Source: Herbaspirillum sp. LeCh32-8
Lineage (GTDB): Bacteria > Pseudomonadota > Gammaproteobacteria > Burkholderiales > Burkholderiaceae_D
Length of the DNA: 64,000 nucleotides
Assembly (NCBI RefSeq): GCF_017814915.1
Contig: NZ_JAGIPZ010000010.1
Coordinates: 62,001-126,000, forward strand
Reading direction: 5' to 3'
The notes below the pieces were generated by a model. The model was not told the DNA's origin. It ran no database searches and saw nothing but the letters and a program-made list of their open reading frames with translations. Shown here in pieces: positions 60,610 through 64,000 of the stretch. The stretch's first letter is position 1. Each line of letters starts with the position of its first letter. The position numbers and the translations under genes were made by a program.

Positions 60610-62943
60610 TCAGATATCGGCGTTGCGCTTGCCCTGACGGCGGCGCAGGTGAGCCCGCAGCTGACGCCAGCACAACCACGCCAGCACCAGCAGGGCAAAC
60701 ATCACCACGCCGTACCACATCCACGGATACTTGGAGGCAATGTAGCCCAGATACTCGGCCTTGCCGATGGTGCCTTCGTCATAGGTCGGGCCGATGCGCT
60801 GGGTCGCCACTTCCGGCTTGCCGAACGACAGCAGCGAGACATCGCCGGCGATGTTGTTCCAGTAGGCCGGCGAGACCAGTTGCGCCACGCCCTGCTGCAG
60901 CTCCTCCGGCGTGGCCGACGCGAACACGGTGGCGGTGTGGTCGTCCAGCGCCGCGGAGCGGAACTGCATTACCACCAGTTGCTTGTTGAGCCTGGCGTCC
61001 CCCGTGACTGCGGTGTTGAGATAGGTGGAATCGGCATTGCTGCGATTGGTGCCGGCGATGGTCTGGAACTGCTGGCGGAACCAGTTCGATTCCTTGCCCG
61101 GCCTGGCTACCGGGATGGAAGCGCCGGCGAAGCTCAGGTTCTGCTCCAGCGTCCATGGCGCCTCCTTCAGCAGCTCGCGCGGCAGATTGCCGAGCGCGCC
61201 GACGATCAGCGCATGGCGGTTCACGGTCGGCTTGCCGAAGGTCACCTGGGCGGCGCCCAGCGGCACGCTCTGCTTTTGCGCGACCTTGGCCAGCAGCGTC
61301 CAGGCGGCGCCGATGGTGGCGCTGTCGCGGCCGGCCACGACCAGCGCCAGCTCGCTGCCGTCGCTCCGGGTCACATACGGGAAGGCGCTGCTGGAGAAGC
61401 GCGACAGGTCAGGCAACTGGGCGAAGCGATAGATGTAGGGCACCTTCACCGAGGAATCGTCGAACAGGCTCATGTTGAGCGGCCCGGTCTGGTCGCACTG
61501 GCGGTTGGGCATGATGATGGGACGGAACGACAGCACGTTGTTGCCCGGTTTGAAGTGGCGCAGCGGCAGCGTCAGGCGGTAGTTGTCGTAGAAGCCGCCC
61601 TGGCGGTCTTCCACCGAGATGGCGCGCTGGAACACGTCATTGAGGTAGAGGTTGATCACGATGCTGGAGTTGAGCATCGCGCCCTGGGAGAAGTTGAGAT
61701 GGAACTCCATCTGCGCGTCTTCCTGCGCGTACACGTCGGGCGGCAGGTTCACGTTGACCTCGGCCGGCGTCACGGTGGTGATCGGCGCGGTGCTGAAACC
61801 CAGCTGCTTGAAGCTGTAGACGCCCTCGGTGGCGATGTTGGCCTGCGGCAGATAGTTGGGCAATTCAGGCGGCGTGAAGTCGGTGATGTTCCATTGCGCC
61901 TGCTGCGGGAATTCCAGGTTCTGCCACGCGAACACCTGCGCCGCCTGGCGCACCTGACGCTCGTCGGCGCCGGAGACGATCAGCAGCACGTGCTGGCCGT
62001 CCGGCATCGGATACACCCCGAGGAAGCTGCCCTTGATCTGCGCCGCCACCTTGGGATCGATGAAGGGCTTGAGCTGGTCGAGCGTGCCCACCAGCACGTT
62101 GTCGGCATTGCCCAATCCCGTCAGTTGCAGTCCCGGCACCGGGCCGGCGCCGCTACCCGCCTGCGCATCGACCTGGGTGATGGTCGGCAGCACATAGCGC
62201 AACTTCAGGCCGATGCCCTGCGCCACCATGCCGCCGGCCGACAAGGCGTCGTCCGAGTCGGGATGGCGGGCGGTGATGATGTTGAACTTCTGCTGCGCGT
62301 GCTGCTTGGGGTCGAACAGGTCGCCCAGGTCCGACAGCATCGGCGCGACCGAGCGCAGCTCGGATTGCAGCCGCAGCGTCGATTGCGTGGTGTCGATCTC
62401 GGTCCAGAGCTCGGGTGCGTTGGGGTCTTCGCACTGGGTGTCCTGGCTATGCTGCGCGACACGGAAGATCAGCTGGTTGTAACCCGGCTTGAGCAGCTCG
62501 GCCGGCAGGCGGATATCGGCGGTGATCTCCGGCTGGCGCGCCGACAACTGCAACTGGGCGATGCTGTGGCCGTTCAGGCGCACCACCAGTTGCGAGCGGT
62601 TGTTGAGCGCGATGGAATTGGTGGCAACCAGATGCAGCGCCGCGGACTTGATGTTCTCCCGGCGCGAGAGCGGCAGGCTCAGCATGGCCGCGCCGTCCAG
62701 CCGGGTCAAACGCATCGGCCCGGGTTGAGCACCGAGATCAGCCAGGCGAATCTCGCGCGAGCCGGTCGCCCCCGCCGTGGCGGTTGCCGCAGTGGTGGCT
62801 GGCGTCGCAACCTTGGGCGCAGCAGCGGGCTGCGCCTGTGCCGGCAGCTGCAGGCCGGCCGTCAGCAGCGCGGCAAACAGCACGCCAAGCAGCGCGTGCA
62901 AAGGAAGACGAGTCAGACGATTCAGGCTTCGGGGCGAAGTCAT
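60610..62943 (-). CDS. bcsB: Cellulose synthase periplasmic subunit BcsB
   Basis: 777 aa. Signal peptide ('LPLHALLGVLFAALLTAGLQ'), a large beta-rich periplasmic part with carbohydrate-binding and flavodoxin-like repeats ('IRLADLGAQPGPMRLTRLDG', 'EVNVNLPPDVYAQEDAQMEF', 'VVVLGALGNLP'-like turns), and a C-terminal membrane anchor ('WMWYGVVMFALLVLAWLCWR') that docks on BcsA. It starts 13 bases after the bcsA stop. Typical length. Confidence 0.94.
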   Translation of the reverse strand: MTSPRSLNRLTRLPLHALLGVLFAALLTAGLQLPAQAQPAAAPKVATPATTAATATAGATGSREIRLADLGAQPGPMRLTRLDGAAMLSLPLSRRENIKSAALHLVATNSIALNNRSQLVVRLNGHSIAQLQLSARQPEITADIRLPAELLKPGYNQLIFRVAQHSQDTQCEDPNAPELWTEIDTTQSTLRLQSELRSVAPMLSDLGDLFDPKQHAQQKFNIITARHPDSDDALSAGGMVAQGIGLKLRYVLPTITQVDAQAGSGAGPVPGLQLTGLGNADNVLVGTLDQLKPFIDPKVAAQIKGSFLGVYPMPDGQHVLLIVSGADERQVRQAAQVFAWQNLEFPQQAQWNITDFTPPELPNYLPQANIATEGVYSFKQLGFSTAPITTVTPAEVNVNLPPDVYAQEDAQMEFHLNFSQGAMLNSSIVINLYLNDVFQRAISVEDRQGGFYDNYRLTLPLRHFKPGNNVLSFRPIIMPNRQCDQTGPLNMSLFDDSSVKVPYIYRFAQLPDLSRFSSSAFPYVTRSDGSELALVVAGRDSATIGAAWTLLAKVAQKQSVPLGAAQVTFGKPTVNRHALIVGALGNLPRELLKEAPWTLEQNLSFAGASIPVARPGKESNWFRQQFQTIAGTNRSNADSTYLNTAVTGDARLNKQLVVMQFRSAALDDHTATVFASATPEELQQGVAQLVSPAYWNNIAGDVSLLSFGKPEVATQRIGPTYDEGTIGKAEYLGYIASKYPWMWYGVVMFALLVLAWLCWRQLRAHLRRRQGKRNADI

Positions 62944-62956
62944 GGAGGCTCCGGGT

Positions 62957-64000
62957 TTACTGGATGAGATAACGATAAAAGCGCTTCAGGCGATACGGCA
63001 GCGAAGCGACGAAACGGGTGGCCAGCACCGGCGCCACCAGACGCCGATGCAGGTAGGCGCCCAGGCCCTTGCAGAACAAGTAGTACTGGTGGCCGGCATG
63101 CACCGTCCCCAGCCGCACCAGCAGCGCGATGCCGCCGAAGATGCCCAGGCGCTGGTTGCGACTGGCGCGATAGGCGGTCCAGCGGGCGCTGTCGCCGGAA
63201 GACAGCGACACCGTCTCTGAGAGACCGGCCACGCTGCGGTCGGTGAAGCGCACGCCGACCACGATGCGGGTCTTGTCGCGCGAGGTGAAGCTGCTGCGCA
63301 CTTCGACCGGCAACAGGCTCTCATGGCCCATGGCCCGGTTGTAGACGCGCAGGTGGTTGAACGCCAGGTCAACCTGCTGCGCCAGCGCGATGTCGAACTG
63401 CAGCTGCGCGCCGCCGGCGGAGATGTCGATCACCTGGCATGGCAGCGGCTCATGCCAGACGGCATGCGCTGCGGCCTTCGCCTCGCCTTCCAGCCGCACC
63501 GTGGCGCCGTCTTCAAGCGCCTGCGACAACACCGCCGGGGTGTCCGGCGAGGCGGTGATCTTCACGGCTTCACCAAACAGATCCACCGGCACGCGCGGCG
63601 ACGCGCGCCGCTGCTTGCGCTCGTACAGCACGCCGATGCAGGCGTTGAGGATGATCAGGTTGAGCAGATCCCAGCACAGCGCCGAGATGATCACGTCCCG
63701 GTGCTCATGGGCGTGGAACAGCTTGAACAGGCCCACCGCCATGGTCAGCATTACCGCCGCATAAACGAAGTAGAACGGCCCGGCCAGCTGCGACACGGCG
63801 TCGTGCTCCAGGTGCTCGCCCTTGGGCGTGACGTTGAAGCTGGGCGCGCGCGGGTTCTTGATCACCATGAAGATGGCCTGCAGCGAGAACAGCGACTGCA
63901 GCATCTCATAGAGTTCGGAGATCAGCGTCCAGCGGTAGCGGCCGAACAGGTAATCCGAGGTAAGGATGGCGCCGACCATGGCCGGCAGGCCGTAGGCGAA
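62957..64000 (-). CDS. bcsA: Cellulose synthase catalytic subunit BcsA, C-terminal part (gene enters from beyond the window)
   Basis: About 348 codons, open to the right edge. Membrane helices flank 'LQSLFSLQAIFMVIKNPRAP' and 'SFNVTPKGEHLEHD', the conserved cytoplasmic segment before the PilZ domain. PilZ is complete: RxxxR in 'ERKQRRASPRVPV' and DxSxxG in 'VIDISAGGAQLQFD', the cyclic di-GMP site that opens the active-site gate. The glycosyltransferase domain lies outside the window. First visible gene of bcsA-B-C-Z; stop codon 13 bases before bcsB. Confidence 0.94.
   Translation of the reverse strand, partial: FAYGLPAMVGAILTSDYLFGRYRWTLISELYEMLQSLFSLQAIFMVIKNPRAPSFNVTPKGEHLEHDAVSQLAGPFYFVYAAVMLTMAVGLFKLFHAHEHRDVIISALCWDLLNLIILNACIGVLYERKQRRASPRVPVDLFGEAVKITASPDTPAVLSQALEDGATVRLEGEAKAAAHAVWHEPLPCQVIDISAGGAQLQFDIALAQQVDLAFNHLRVYNRAMGHESLLPVEVRSSFTSRDKTRIVVGVRFTDRSVAGLSETVSLSSGDSARWTAYRASRNQRLGIFGGIALLVRLGTVHAGHQYYLFCKGLGAYLHRRLVAPVLATRFVASLPYRLKRFYRYLIQ

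Noticed and set aside
60649-62967. 772-codon plus-strand reading frame opposite bcsB
   Set aside because: Same kind of shadow; BcsB on the minus strand has a signal peptide, anchor and operon position.
1-64000. CRISPR arrays, tRNA or rRNA genes, prophage or complete insertion sequences
   Set aside because: No regularly spaced repeats, cloverleaf sequences, transposase or phage structural genes were seen; DUF2591 alone is not enough for a prophage.

Overview
The window looks like chromosomal DNA of a GC-rich betaproteobacterium, most likely Herbaspirillum or a close Oxalobacteraceae relative. This is inferred from protein resemblance, the FecI/Fur, Bcs, MCP and GGDEF repertoire, and the non-phosphorylative sugar genes; no 16S rRNA or tRNA is present to confirm it. 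I see no tRNA, rRNA, CRISPR array, prophage or complete IS.

Layout. 0-9.7 kb: start of a Fur-type-controlled FecI-like sigma factor (cut by the window edge), a gloA2/yaeR-like VOC protein, two diguanylate cyclases (the second broken by an in-frame amber codon), an XRE-cupin regulator with a GNAT acetyltransferase, a TetR regulator with a membrane protein sharing its operator, and small hypothetical genes. 9.7-16 kb: YitT, DUF2591, EamA transporter, a GGDEF-EAL protein. 14.7-18.4 kb: an organic-acid cluster (MFS transporter, divergent GntR regulator, tartrate/malate-type dehydrogenase, ABM monooxygenase). 18.6-24.9 kb: a chemoreceptor, then a Cache kinase/LuxR-type response regulator divergent from a DUF3311/sodium:solute symporter pair.

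25-30.6 kb: the metabolic highlight, a MetR-type regulator followed by mesX (DUF1852), mesD (core MetE-like methionine synthase), a flavin reductase and an MTHFR-like protein with a C-terminal Cys-rich domain. This matches the folate-independent MesD/MesX methionine synthase system, whose methyl donor is, as far as I know, unresolved. 30.6-32.7 kb: small genes and a frameshifted LysR remnant.

32.7-38.7 kb: a compact six-gene stressosome-type operon: RsbR, RsbS, RsbT, an RsbT-like/RsbX fusion, an RsbT-like/histidine kinase/REC fusion and a REC-kinase-REC hybrid, with no sigma factor or anti-sigma factor. 39-50 kb: a patch resembling a general-stress regulon (GlgX, small hydrophilic proteins, KGG-like repeats, hemerythrin, alcohol dehydrogenase, two DUF421 proteins, a heme-oxygenase-like diiron candidate, a PHB-depolymerase-family esterase), then a large hybrid kinase.

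53-56.4 kb: a diketo-deoxy sugar-acid hydrolase, an SDR dehydrogenase and an MFS transporter, with a GntR-type operator in front. 56.6-64 kb: cellulose operon bcsA(partial)-bcsB-bcsC-bcsZ on the minus strand; the BcsA PilZ domain would read the c-di-GMP handled by the GGDEF/EAL proteins at the other end of the window. Many intrinsic terminators separate these units.
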